Origin: Fulvia fulva
Taxonomy: Eukaryota; Ascomycota; Dothideomycetes; Mycosphaerellales; Mycosphaerellaceae
Assembly (NCBI RefSeq): GCF_020509005.1
Contig: NC_063022.1
Span: 124,001 to 188,000 of the forward strand
DNA: 64,000 nt
Direction of reading: 5' to 3'
In this document: positions 1-11,571 of the stretch, in pieces
Numbering within the stretch: position 1 is the first letter of the stretch
Layout of the letters: each line of letters starts with the position of its first letter
The notes under the pieces: generated by a model
The model's database searches: none
What the model saw: the letters and a program-made list of their open reading frames with translations, nothing else
Told to the model about the DNA's origin: nothing
Translations under genes and position numbers: made by a program

Positions 1-129
1 GAGTGGGCTATCGTCTCGTCCATCCTCGGTGGACTCGATAGCCTTGTTGACATAGTCATTTGCAGCTGGTACGTTCGGAGTTGGCGCATGGGAACGAGTC
101 GAATAGGCACCAGTGCTCGCCACACTCAT
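1..129 (-). CDS. 5' end of an unrecognised protein, cut by the window edge
   Basis: The reverse strand is open from an ATG at 129 to the left edge, giving 43 residues that begin MSVASTGAYSTRSHAPTP and end with an acidic stretch (ESTEDGRDDSP). The composition (Ser/Thr/Pro, then acidic) looks like a disordered fungal N-terminus. The frame is too short to name a family. Support is only the open frame, the ATG and the composition, so the call is tentative. Confidence 0.4.
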   Translation of the reverse strand, partial: MSVASTGAYSTRSHAPTPNVPAANDYVNKAIESTEDGRDDSPL

Positions 130-802
130 TCTCGGGCAGGTCTTTCTCGCTGTTTGCATGGTTCTCGCCATCTCGAGAGTCGTGGTGTTGTTCGGATGTG
201 TGGTCGCAGTGTTAAAACGCAAGGTAGATGATGAGGTGTAGCTGAAAACGTATTTGTGTGTTCAAGGCCTGTGCACCAAGTTGCCCGCGCTAGTGGTGGG
301 TGTGAATTACTATTCGTCACTTTTACATGTGACAGCTTCCCCACGCCCATATCAGGCCTTGCTACGCTCACCTCTCTCGAGTTAAAGTTCGACCTCACGC
401 AGCTTGACGCGACATTGTTTGTTCTGTTGCTCCAAGTCTCTCTGTTCTTCATGTGGACTTGCTGTGGCACTCTAGGCTGTGAACGTTGTACTGATACTTC
501 GAATATCAGTCCCTACATTTCGCACAGGTCGAGCGCACTGGAACTTCGGCATGCCTTAGAGACTTGTCGGCCTCTCCTAGTCCCATTGAGTGAATACGTA
601 TCTGAATTAGCAATCGCCCAACATGAAAGAATCGACGGAGCGCCGGCTGTTAGACTGCCTCAAAAAATGGAAAATCGTCCAAACCTCAAGACGCAGCACA
701 GAGCGGGATGAAGATACGCCTTGCATTCAGCTAGACCGTAGTCCCGTCTTGGCCGTGGAGACAAATGGTCTTTCTCGGTAGTCCATTTTATGACGAAGGA
801 TT
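130..802. other. Intergenic stretch without a convincing gene
   Basis: Overlapping open frames of 100-150 codons exist on both strands, but none has recognisable motifs or intron signals. I see no tRNA, repeat or transposon here. It probably holds the upstream region of the left-edge gene and the 3' flank of the oxygenase gene. Confidence 0.4.
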
Positions 803-1879
803 CTATGCTCTAACGCCGACAAGTCGCAACACCGCAGGTGTCACTTCTGGCTGCTGTATCGGTTGCGTCCGGTCAGCAGTATCCAAGGACCCATCTGGTC
901 TTCGAGGCTTCGCGTCATGGTACTCCGGAAGATCTGCTGGAACCACGTTCATTTGCTTGCGTCGTCAGTATCAAGATATGCATATAGGGATCGAGTCGAC
1001 TTACAGGCCAATGCGTAGTACCTTTTCTCGCCTCAAAGATGTCTCTTTTCCTCGCAAGCAACTCCTGCGACATTTTGTTCCTCGGACAGTAACAGACATA
1101 ACTGATAAACCTAGTCTGCGACCCGGTCGGACTGCAGTTCCAGTGGATCGTTCTGCTGTCCCACAGTATCAGGTCGCCAGCATTTGCACAAATTTTCACC
1201 TCCTTGCAGCCTTTGGCGCGATACCAGTCGGCATCTTTGGAGATGAAGTTGTACCCATTCTTGCCGACTCCGATGTCTTCTTCGGATCTGAAGCCTCCTA
1301 CTTCATCGAAGTGCTGCTGATGAAGTTTGTGCGATCCTTCCAGAACAACGAGACCACCATCTTCAGGACCGTTGGGAGCCATATTCGCAATGCCTTGGTA
1401 CAGCTCTAGATCTTCAATGGTGCGAGGGTCTTGGTCGATATCTGCAAGAAGTCAGTATGCCTACAATCAGACTGGAGCGAGAACCACTGACGCGGCCAAG
1501 CTTCCGTGATCTCAACATCAGTTCTCCCGGTCTTGTCGTTGACAGGCAACGATACATTCATGCCATCGAAACTCGCAATCAAGTCGTCAGTTCCCCATAC
1601 CTGCTCGAACACTTTGACGATGTTCGGCTCGGCTCTAATCTTCCAGACAAAGTCCTCATGATTGACGCAGTAGCGATTGTATAGACCTTTCCGATGACCA
1701 GATGGTAGATGTTCAGCAGTCCATGTACTTCTGTCGTCCCGCTTGAAGCCATGAGGGAAGCTTTCGAGCCACTGCCATGCCTGTTCGACGAAGTTCTCGC
1801 AGGATGACTGGGGGATGATGTTCGGGATGACTACGTAGCCGTCTCTTTCGAGATCGGCGAGGAGCTGTGGCTTGGACAT
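803..1879 (-). CDS. Phytanoyl-CoA dioxygenase (PhyH) family Fe(II)/2-oxoglutarate oxygenase
   Basis: Three exons (1879-1492, 1441-1005, 955-803) encode about 325 aa. Removing introns 1442-1491 (50 nt) and 956-1004 (49 nt) restores one frame and rebuilds the metal site: the first junction creates WPHID, the HxD pair (about H130/D132), and the distal His lies in DSRTIHWN (about H229) with a following Arg (SQTR, about R240) suited to 2-oxoglutarate. The motif NMAPNGPEDGGLVVLEGSHK is typical of fungal PhyH-like proteins, and the C-terminus VTPAVLRLVGVRA resembles the family's usual LAGV-type tail. Fungal members act on diverse, mostly unknown substrates, so no specific reaction is claimed. It is divergent to the sugar transporter at 2428. 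No lesion is visible. Confidence 0.85.
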
Positions 1880-2427
1880 GGCAATGATGATAGTATGGAA
1901 TGTGATAAGAGAAGATTAGTTGTACCGATGTCGTGATGATTGGGGCTCTTGGCGCTGACAAAGATGTGCTGCGGTGATCCCAGATTGAAAGCGACGAATA
2001 CCACTGCAGATCACTACAGGCTATCATGGCTGTACTCAAGCTTCAGGCGCAACAGCTTAATGGCGAGAATGTCTGTTTGCCGCAGTATCTCGGCCAGTGG
2101 AGGCCGATGGCTGGAGCGCAGCTGTTGAGCCATATTTGCATCGACGACAGCAACAGGATGAGCCCAGGCAGATAGCAAGAAGCACAATACGAGGTCTCTA
2201 GATCTGCAGTACAAGATCATACCAGCCAAGCCGGTATTTGAACCATGTGCCCGCGTGGCTGCAGGCTGGGGGCCACAAATGTAACCACACCATGGATCGT
2301 GCATGATAAGAGCACTAGCTGTGCTATCTGCTACCTTGCTTCACTGTCTGTGATGTCTGGGGAGGTTTCGGGGGTCGCGATATAGTGCTTTGCCTATTGC
2401 CCCTAGGCCAGATCTTAGACATCAAAC
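1880..2427. promoter_or_regulatory. Shared upstream region of the PhyH-like and MFS genes
   Basis: 548 bp separate the two divergent start codons. No confident gene, repeat or clear TATA element is seen. By position it must hold both promoters. A tRNA-like GGTTCAAAT string near 2230 has no matching stems. Confidence 0.35.
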
Positions 2428-4119
2428 ATGGAGCCGGTGACGAAGAGCAGTCTTGCCGGGCAGTCCAAAGAAGGCGCCACATTCATCAGCCATATCGAGG
2501 ATACAACAGGTGATGCCAAACAGATCCCAGAAGTGGTCAACGTTCAAGGCAATCCCGATTTTATCCAAGCAACTACGAATGGCGCACCTCTCAACCTGCT
2601 GTCAAAAGAGTCTTTGCAACTCTATCTCATCCTCCTCACAGCCTGCCTCAACGCCACAGCATCTGGGTTCGATGGCTCCATCTTTGGTTCAATCAACGCC
2701 ATGAATCAGTATCAAGCATACTTCCGCAAAGAGGAGACTGGCTCCAGTACTGGCATCATCTTCGCCATCTACACAATTGGCAGCATGGTGGGCGCCGTGT
2801 TCACCGGCTTTGTCTGCGACGTCTTCGGTCGAAGAGCTGGCATGGGTATTGGAGCGGTCATCATCATGATCGGTGCTGTGCTTGTGACTGCAGCGCAGAG
2901 CGAGGCTTACCTCTTGGGTGGTAGATTCGTGGTAGATTCGTGCTCGGACTGGGCATATCACTGGGGACATCTGCTGCTCCGACATATGCCATTGAGCTGG
3001 CACCTCTTCAATGGCGAGGAAGGATTACGGGCTACTACAACACTTTCTTCTATTCTGGCTCAATACTGGCGACTGGTGTCACTTACGCTACAACAAAGGA
3101 TACCTCGCAGCTAAGCTGGAGACTACCATTGGGTCTGCAGTGTGTTCCACCCGTCTTCATCTTGCTGGGCTCGTTCTCGATACCAGAAAGTCCAAGGTGG
3201 CTCTGCAGTCGTGGTAAACACGAAGAGGCAGCCCGTATCCTCGCAAAGTATCATGGCGCTGGAGATATGCGGCATCCAATGGTGCAGCTTGAGCTTAGGG
3301 AGTTTGAAGAATCCATTGCAGTACAAAAGATGCGGAGCTGGTGGGACTGGAGAGATCTGGTCAAGACGCACAATGCCTGCTGGAGAATAGCAATGGTCGC
3401 GCTGATGAGTTACGGCTCGCAGCTGTCAGGCAACTCGGTGCTGACGTACTACCTACCGACCATGTACACGCAGCTTGGTGTGGCGTCGACCGATCGACGA
3501 CTGTTGCTGACGTTCGCTAACAGCATTGTGAGCTGTACTGGAGCCGTCTTTGGATCAGCAACCAACGACAAAATTGGTAGACGCACCAAGCTCTGGGTCG
3601 GGTCATTCGTTCTCGCCATCCTCTTTGCCGCAGTCACGGGCTTCTCATCGTACTTTGAGCATTCCAGAGCACCCACCAGCCACGCAAAATCTCTTTCAAA
3701 TGCGGGCATAGCCTTCATCTTCTTGTTCGGTTGCGCCTACAGCTTCGTGTACACGCCATTAACCCCTACATATTGTGCTGAGACGCTGGACAACCATACT
3801 CGCGCGACCGGGATGGGAATTCATGTCATTATGAACAACACGGCCAACTTCTACAATACGTATATCACGGCTGTTGCGTTCAAGGCTATAGCTTGGAAGT
3901 ATTATCTTGTGTTTGTGTGCCTCAATGTGGTCTATGGTGAGTGCTGGGCGAATCTGGTTGATGCTGGACTGACGTTGGCATGCAGGGTTTGCTTGGTACT
4001 TCTGCGGTATGGAAACGAAAGGGCGGACCATGGAGCAATTGCAAGAAGTCTTCGATGCACCGTGGCCACCCAAAGCATCGTTGCAGAAGACAAGATCGAG
4101 AGGACTGCAGTGTGAGTAG
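2428..4119 (+). pseudogene. MFS sugar/lactose-type transporter, disrupted by an 11-bp tandem duplication
   Basis: The product would be a 12-helix proton-coupled sugar transporter of the plasma membrane. Visible family marks are FDGSIFGSINAM in TM1, DVFGRRAG after TM2, RITGYYNTFFYSG, PESPRWL, NDKIGRRTKLW, and the C-terminal ETKGRTMEQLQEVFD after intron 3937-3985 (49 nt). The frame from ATG 2428 runs to the GGRFV motif and is then shifted, because GGTAGATTCGT occurs twice in tandem (2920-2930, 2931-2941). Reading with one copy gives GGRFVLGLGI and continuous homology to the stop at 4117-4119. As written, translation ends at about 3114, after roughly four helices. This is either a recent loss of function or an assembly error. 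The rest shows no decay, so the lesion is young. Confidence 0.8.
2920..2941 (+). repeat. Perfect 11-bp tandem duplication
   Basis: GGTAGATTCGT is repeated head to tail (2920-2930 and 2931-2941) inside the MFS gene. Eleven is not a multiple of three, so it shifts the frame. Confidence 0.95.
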
Positions 4120-4197
4120 ACGTTCTACGCAAAGTGATTGCCCGTCGCTGGAATATCGCCCATCTTGCGAAAGTCCCCTTTGCCTTCCCGCAAGCGG

Positions 4198-7100
4198 TCA
4201 TCCTACCATCCGGTCCACAGCTCCATCATCCATCCAATGCGACCCACCTGCACACCTCCACCCACCCTGCTGCTTGATCCACTGATACCCCACCGGACAG
4301 CATCCCATCTGTTCCAACTTCTTCTGAGCCAATGCCTCCTTACGTCGCTTTTCCTCCGCCTCTTTCCGCTTCCGCTCTATCTCTTCTAGCTCTTTCTGAC
4401 GCTTTGCATCGGCGCAGGCTTTGAGCCATGCTCTCAATTTGCGTTCTTCATCTTTGAGACGTTCAAACTCACGCTCTTCTTGCTCGGCTTTCATGCGGTC
4501 GATCTGAAGCTGCGTCCAAATGGCATCCGAGACGCCGGGGTCTCGCTGGACGGTGATGGATGAAGCAGGCGGTTGGTCGTTGGCCTCGGTAGGAGAAGGA
4601 TTTGCCGAGTCTGGCGCTCGCCCCTGATCTGCAAGCTCCATGTCTGACATCGCGGTGGACATGCTTCGCGTCACTATCTTCCGCTGTGGTTGAGGTTCTT
4701 TCGTCAGGGATCGCGGCAACTGCGGCATTGTCGATGACAGATTGTTCGAAGCTCCAGCAGTCGTCGCATCCGCTGCTCGATTGGCTCGTTCCACGATCAT
4801 GTCATTCAGTGCTTTCAAAAGCAGGTCTTGTGTCACAGTCATACCACCGGCCTTCTTCTTGAAGTCCTTTACGAGGGTACCGAAGATCGTCTTGGAAAGT
4901 GTTTGGATGTCACGAGCGTTGGCAAAGTTGGCTTGGGTTGCGAGGTTCGAAAACTTTTCCAGCACTACATCCCTCACATGCGTGGGCAGATTCTCAATGG
5001 GCGAGATGTCCAGACCCTTCTTCTTTGCAAGCGTCTGCACAATTGTTAGCAAGTCTCCAACCGGGAGGGAAGAATTGCTTACCTTGATCAGCAAGTCCAA
5101 GCAGACTTCTGGTCTCAATGGTTTGAATGTGATCGTCTCTGGAAAGCGCGATGTGAGTCCCGGGTTCATCGACATGAGTCGATTGATGTCGGCGTCGTAG
5201 CCAGCCAGAATGACAACAAGCTTTCTGAAGAACCGCTCGTTCGTCAACCCATCGACTAACTCGTCAAGAGCCTCTTGTGCAAACATGCCTCCGGATAGTC
5301 GGTATGCCTCATCAATGAAAAGCACCTTCCCCAGAGCCTTTTCCAGAAGCTTTCTTGTCTTGGGACCGGTCTGGCCAACATATTCACCAACCAGATCGGA
5401 GGCCGAGCATTGGACCACTTCTGCTTTCGAAAGAAAGCCCATGTCGTAGAACACTTTCCCCATCTTCGAGGCAGTTGTGGTCTTACCGATTCCTGGTGGG
5501 CCTCTGAACAAAAAGGCAAAGGGTATCTGCTCTCGTGGATCCTGTGAAGTGTTAGCAAGTCGTAAAGTGTCTGGAGATCGACGCACCATCTCAAGCTCTT
5601 TCATGTTAGCAGCGACTGTTTGATAGCCCTGTAGCTGTGCTACAATGGTCTCACAGCCCACAGTGTCCTTGAAGAGAGCTGCTACGTTCGTAGTAGCGCG
5701 ATCACCTCGATCAAAGTCGGGATCAAAATCGGAAGCTTCAAACATGCCGGTAGCAGCAGTGTCGTCTCCAGCTATGCGCTTTTGCTGCCGCATCTTGGCA
5801 TCATTGAGGATGATGTCGACCTCGCCAGCGTTGCCAAAGTGAGGGCAATTCCGGGCACGCTGGAGGATGCTGAGAGCTACCTGTCGAGCACGCTCAGTAA
5901 CACCAAATCCTTGGTCTTTCAGCTTCATGTCGAGAATTGCTGCCATGTCGTCGTCTTTAAAGTCCTCAAAGACGAACCCAGAAGCAATAGGGAAGCGACG
6001 TGCCAGTCCAGGATTCACGTGTTGGAACATCTCCTCCATCTGGTCTTTGTAACCCAGTAGAAGCACACATCGATCATCGCCTGGTACGCTCTGGATCTCA
6101 GCCACGATCGTGTCAATGACAGCAGTGCGGTATGGGTCAGAGTTGCTTCCTTGACCGCCCCCGTAGAGACCGTACGCCTCATCAATGACGAGCACTTTGC
6201 CAACAGCAGCATCCAGAATCCCCTTGGTGTTTGCTTCAGAAGCGCCCTGGACACTTCCCACGAAGTCTGCGGGTTTCTTAATGACGACTTCGCCACTTGA
6301 GAGCATACCGATGTCCGCAAGCATCTGGCCATAGATTTTGGCGACAGATGTCTTACCGGATCCCGGGTTACCGATGAAGACTTTGTTGAGACTGTACTCT
6401 ACCAATGGTTCTTCTGCGAGCTCACGCTGGTAGTTGTTCTGAATGCTAGCCAGCAGCGCTCTCACCGATTCCTTGACGCTGTCCAACCCGATGAGCTTCT
6501 GCAGTTTGAGCCAGGACTTGTTACCTGCCAGGACATTCTTTGGCTCGGGACCGATCATATCTGTCTTGGTGAAGAGCATGTCATCGGGAGACTCTCTCTT
6601 GCCTCGTGCCTTGCGTTCTCTACGAAGACGTTTTGCTTGCCGAGAAGCAATCATGGAAACCACGTTCTCGACTTCACGCGCATTGCCAAAGCCTTCTTTT
6701 CCGCGACCACGACCTATACGTCGCGCCACGATGCGTGCGTAGAGTCCATTATGTCCGTCTTCAAGCTTCATGCGGCCTTCGTAACGCTTTGTCAGGTTGT
6801 AATTCATGATGGCTAGCAGTTCATCATCTTCGTAATCGTCAAACTGCATTCGCCGAGCGAACCGACTTGGTAGGCCAGGGTTGTGCTGGAAGAACTTCTC
6901 CATCTGCTTGTTGTATCCAGCCAGAATGAAGACGACCTTGCCGGTAAGATTCTCCACCTCTGGCAGTAGATAGTCCAGTACCGCTGCGCCACCAAAGTTC
7001 GAGCCTGATGTAAGCTGATACGCCTCGTCGATAAAGAAGGCGCCGCCGCCCTGGTTGAGCAGATCTTCAAGTAGCTTCTTACATCCCTGAACACCTTCAC

Positions 7101-10100
7101 TGGCCAGCTTCGCTCCTGTAGTCTCGACAAAGTTGTCTCCTGGAAGAGCGCCCACCGAGCATAGGAACTTCGCATACAAACGAGCAACAGTTGTTTTGCC
7201 TGACCCAGGATTGCCGAGCAAAGCGGCAACGAATCTCTCCTTAGTGATTGACAGATCTTGGCGGACCAGAAGGTCGACCTTAGACTTGATCTCCAGGAAC
7301 TGCTCTTTCACTGCCTCAAGGCCAATCATGGCCATCAGCTGGTCCATAGCCTCGTTCTTTGCGCCCTCGATCGTCTTCTGGTGCTCCCAATCAAGTGTGG
7401 CCTCAGACTTAAAATCGCGATCACCCTCGTTGCTGCTAGATTCAGGTATCGTGGACGAGACTTTCGGTTGTTTGGCACCAGCACCCGCCTGTGTCGACTT
7501 CTGCTTCTTAGACGTCTCAGCTGCAGCTACCTGCCGAGCAGCGAGAGCTTTGGCGTTTTCAAGATCTTTGCGACGCTGCGTCAGTTCGTTGCTCTGCTCA
7601 TCCTGTTCACGCTTGTCCTTCGCAGCTAGGCGAACGTGGTCGAGTTCGGCCTGAATCTTAGCCAGTTCCGAAGCGTATGCCGCCTGCCGTGCTTGAAGTT
7701 CCTTGTCCAATTCAGCGTTACGTTGTTGCTGTGCGAGCAGAGCCGCTGCCTCTGCATCGCATGTCCGACAAGAGACGGGGTGGCCTTGCGAGCACGTCCA
7801 CGTCAGCTTATGACCTTGTGGACATTTGTCCTGCACACGGTGTTTGCATTGCATGCGAGAGTGGTCCGTTCTCCGATGGCACTTTTGTTGACATTGGTGC
7901 TGTCCACAGCTCAATGTTACGCCACATGGAGCTGCGCACCCTCCGTCAGGGCAAAGCTGATCGAATTCCTCAGGCGAACACAGCATCATCTCTCGATCGG
8001 GATGCTGAGCACATCGCACTGGTAGACCATCGAGGATGGAGTTTGTCTCGGCGAGCAACGCGAAGAACGATGACCATAATTCTCCTCCCTTCTTACTGGC
8101 CAGAAAGGTTGCTGGGTTCCCGATAATGATGAGGGCTTTGCGAGCTCGTGAGAGCAGCACATTAAGACGCTCTGGAGAGATCATGAAGCCGATGTCACCA
8201 TTGGGGTTGCTGCGTGTCAACGACACTATAACAATGTCGGCTTCTTCACCCTGGTAGTTGTCGACAGTGCTGAGCTTGAGCGGTTGTTTCTTTTGAGATG
8301 CGCTGGCTGGAGATAGTAGACCAGCTCGAACCAAATCGAAAGAGTCCATGTCGTTGAGCACCGGATCGTTGTCCTTTGCAAGTTCTCGGCGCAAAAGACC
8401 CAGCTGTCCGAGGTAGGGTGTGAGGACGACCTGGCAAGCTGTGCCATAGCCTTGCTGCGCCATGTACTTCACAACTTTCTTGACCATTGCCACTTCATGC
8501 TCGTTCTGTTTGCTGGTGCTTGCGCCTTGATCGCGTCGATCTGCAACATGGCTATGAAGCTCGAGTTTCTCGTGCTTCACGAAGACTACTCTTTTCTGCA
8601 GCCCACGAAGAGGCTCGCGCTGTGTTTTACTGGGGGCATCTAGGAGATCTGGATAAGCCAACCACCGGACCAAGCTTGAAATTTCCGGGCACATGCGATG
8701 TTGCTGTGTCAAAGTCGTGTGTGGTAGACCAGCCAACACCAATCGCTCAAACAAAGAGCGGTTGAGGTCGAAGCCGTCACCCTTCTCCACTGTCAAGGAA
8801 TAGTTGTTGACTTTAGGCCTCAGCTGTCGGTGGTCACCTATAAGCACCAACTGCTTCGTCCCAGATGTCATGGCTGTCAGCACATGACTTTCGAGAATCT
8901 CTCCAGCCTCCTCAACCAAGACGATGCCTGGTGAGGCGCTCTGTAGGTGTTTGCTGTACATACTCGCAGCAGTCGTTGTGCAAGCCACAATGCGCTTTTG
9001 CTGTATCACCTCGGTCTTTTGCCGTCCCAGGGCCTCCTGCAAAGTCTGCTGGCTTGAATCAAAGACATGTGCGTGGGCGACGATATTATCAGCTGCTTCA
9101 GAAAGCATAGCTAGTCGCCACTCCTGCACTCTCGAACGACGGGAGGCGCCATCCATGTTCCAGATGTCAATGTGCCAAGGTGATACATTCTGGCTGAAAA
9201 TGCCTGGATCTTTGCCTTGGTACCATCTACGCAGCAGGTAAAGGCTGTTGATCTCGCGACCGTCTTCACGGACGTATCTGAACCCGTCATCGGCTTTCGG
9301 AACGACAAACGCTTCAAAAAAGTCGTAGTCCTCCTCGGAGAACTCCAGGTATTCCAAAAGCTGCGAATCGGATCCACTTGTGCTTCGAAAGGTGATCACA
9401 GACTGATCCAGTGTATTGGCGTGGTTGGTCAGCTCCTCATTGAGTCGGTTAATAGTGTCCCAATTCTCTCGGCTCCGGAAGCCAGGTGGTGCTTGCTGAC
9501 CGATGCTCAGTGGCTGGGTGCGAGCTGTGGACTTGGATCCGAGTCGGACCATACTAGAGGACGGGATGCCAATATCCATGAGATCCTCAAGGAATTGATC
9601 GAGTGCGTGGTTCGTGTAACAGACAACCAGTATGTTCTCCGAGGTATTATCATGAAAAGCTTTGGTTGCTAACGCGCCTATGAAACTCTTGCCTGTACCT
9701 GGAGGGCCCTGAATTAGACTTAGAGAGACTGACGCAGGGCCGACAAAAGCGATGTCATCTGTGAGGTGTCCAGGCGTGAAGGCTTTGGCAGGCTCAAGAT
9801 CAGTTGAAGATCACTCCCAGAGCTTCTCTCGATCTGATCTGCAATGTCCGCCAAACTTCTCTCTGCGTGTGTGCGGTCCACATCACTGTGTGGGCTTTCC
9901 GGGCATAAGATCTGTTCCCACAGCGGCAACTCGAGCTTCGTCTGCAGACACTGCAGTACTGGCTCATACGCCAACACCGCAGTGTCGATGAGCACGAACT
10001 GAAGCGTGTCCGACGTGGCCAGCTGGAGGAGCACTCTCTTGAAGGCACCAGCTCCGGGTGTGCGAATGGCAACGACAGGTGTGTCTTGACATAAAAGGTC

Positions 10101-11183
10101 CTGATCTCGCCAGATTGTACCGAAAGCGATCAGCTTGCCGCCATCAGTGAAGTAGCCGAAGGATTGATGCTTGATGAAGTTGTAGTTGTCTTTCAGGAAA
10201 GCTTTCCGATCGACTGCATATGTCAGGCGTTCGAGCCCAGCCCTGACGGCTATGGCGATAGAAGTCGGTAGTCGAGACCGCTCGCCGCCATTGTGCACTC
10301 CAGCAAAGGTCAAGCGAGAGAGCCTCATACTCTGACGGTGCGGTCCTCCTTTGCGAGCCTTGTTGGGTAAGTCATCACGAAGCTCGGCCAGAAAGTCTTC
10401 ACGAAGAAGGCGAAATTGGTTGTCGAGGTGGTGTGCTACCCTTTCTTCTGTTGGAAGTTGAGTCAACGCGTGAGCGGCGCTGTAGTATGGAGGATCTTTG
10501 CTGGTCAGCTCATCCTCTGTCGGATATATCGCGATTCGGCGAAAATCTACAAAATCGTTGTCATGTCGACCTCCAGGACCAGCGATGGAAGGTGATTGGC
10601 CGCCTTTCTTGGTTTGCAGGATGTGTTCAATGCGATAACCAATAGCACGTAATGCACGATCGTCGGAACTCGTGAAAGTCTTCTCTGCAACAATGTTGGC
10701 CGCGATACTGTCAACATCCACGGGAGTGCCTTCGGGTCACGCGACGAGCTCTAGCAACAGCCATGCGTAGCTCAACTCTGCAGGAGCGGACAGCTCGTCG
10801 TTCTGCTGCGCTAGAGTCATTACAGTCCAGAGGCTTGGTGGCGAGACGATCACCTCGAGCACCCGCTTGAGGAAGTCACCATTGCAGAGTCTTTTGACCT
10901 CTGGGACAGCCAAGTATACGAGAAAGTTGTGCAATGGACCGTTGATGAAGTCGATAGAGGTGTCAAAACGTAAGCCTTTGCGTAGTGCCTCCAAGCCTGA
11001 AGCACTACACCCAAGCTTCTCGATGCATGCTGCGTGATCTGCTTGGTCACAAATAGCCTGGATGAATTGCTGCACATCTCGGACGCTTTGAATAGCTCGA
11101 AGGCCGACGATGTAAGCATGAAGCAGCTTTGTGAGTTTCTCGGCGCGGGAATGTGTCGTTCGTGGCTGGCTGTTATCGGCCAT
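4198..11183 (-). CDS. Giant Upf1/ZNFX1-like SF1 helicase fused to three CbbX-type AAA modules; 5' part disrupted
   Basis: About 2,300 codons from ATG 11183. In order: a helical N-terminal region; SF1 helicase motifs (QGPPGTGKS near 9690-9715, VEEAGEI, GDHRQLRP, QQHRMCPEIS, GEEADIVIVSLTRS, NVLLSRARKALIIIGN); a Cys/His-rich NFX1-like segment (about 7760-8010); a coiled coil; three AAA modules of the CbxX/CfqX (SpoVK) type with Walker A GNPGSGKT, GNPGSGKT, GPPGIGKT and Walker B FFIDEAY, LVIDEAY, LFIDEAY; and a basic coiled coil with tail CPVGYQWIKQQGGWRCAGG. Two in-frame introns have clear branch sites: 5542-5586 (45 nt) and 5035-5082 (48 nt). Lesions: an in-frame TGA at 10737-10739, which a 33-nt GTGACC..ACAG segment (10707-10739) could only just remove as an intron, and a -1 frame break at about 9715-9722, just before Walker A. 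Such architectures are known in Pezizomycotina; the role (RNA surveillance or defence) is inference. Confidence 0.8.
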
Positions 11184-11571
11184 GATGATTATCCCGGTGG
11201 TTGAATGTGATTCTTTGCAGGTCGTTATTGGACTGTGAGACTGGCGAGCCGACAAACGAGCAATATGGAAGTCCACGTTTTGGTGTTTACGCAGGAAAAA
11301 CGGCCCTTGCTGGGCCAAAATACCGTACGGACAACTAGCGCGTTTCTTGTCTAAGCCTTTGATCACAAAGCGCAAGGATGCGCTGTCTCGGAACCCTCAT
11401 TGTCGCGAGCTGCCGTCAAGTTTGGATATGCATGCTGCAAGGGCCCGCCAGTGAGCTAGACAGCTGCATATGGCATGCTTGTGTGTGACACAGAAACATG
11501 TCCACTCCTGCGATTCTTCATTAGTGTAGACACTCAATTCCAACAGGTACACTTGTCCACATACCATCGAG
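11184..11571. promoter_or_regulatory. Divergent promoter region, helicase-AAA gene and nuclease-like gene
   Basis: 388 bp between opposing ATGs. No ORF with motifs, no repeat and no obvious TATA box was seen. Confidence 0.3.

Noticed and set aside
126..711. Open frames on both strands at 126-470 (-) and 256-711 (+)
   Set aside because: No motif, no splice support, and they overlap each other; likely chance frames.
1442..1464. 23-nt intron in the PhyH-like gene
   Set aside because: A 50-nt intron (1442-1491) sharing its 3' end rebuilds the conserved HxD motif and has a normal length.
2220..2250. tRNA-like GGTTCAAAT string on the minus strand
   Set aside because: Flanking bases do not form a T-arm or acceptor stem, and no A-box lies at the right distance.
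9700..9730. Programmed -1 ribosomal frameshifting in the helicase gene
   Set aside because: No X XXY YYZ slippery heptamer or obvious downstream structure at the break.
10707..10739. 33-nt intron that would remove the TGA in the helicase gene
   Set aside because: It keeps the frame but is shorter than any other intron here and deletes residues that look conserved; a nonsense mutation is more likely.
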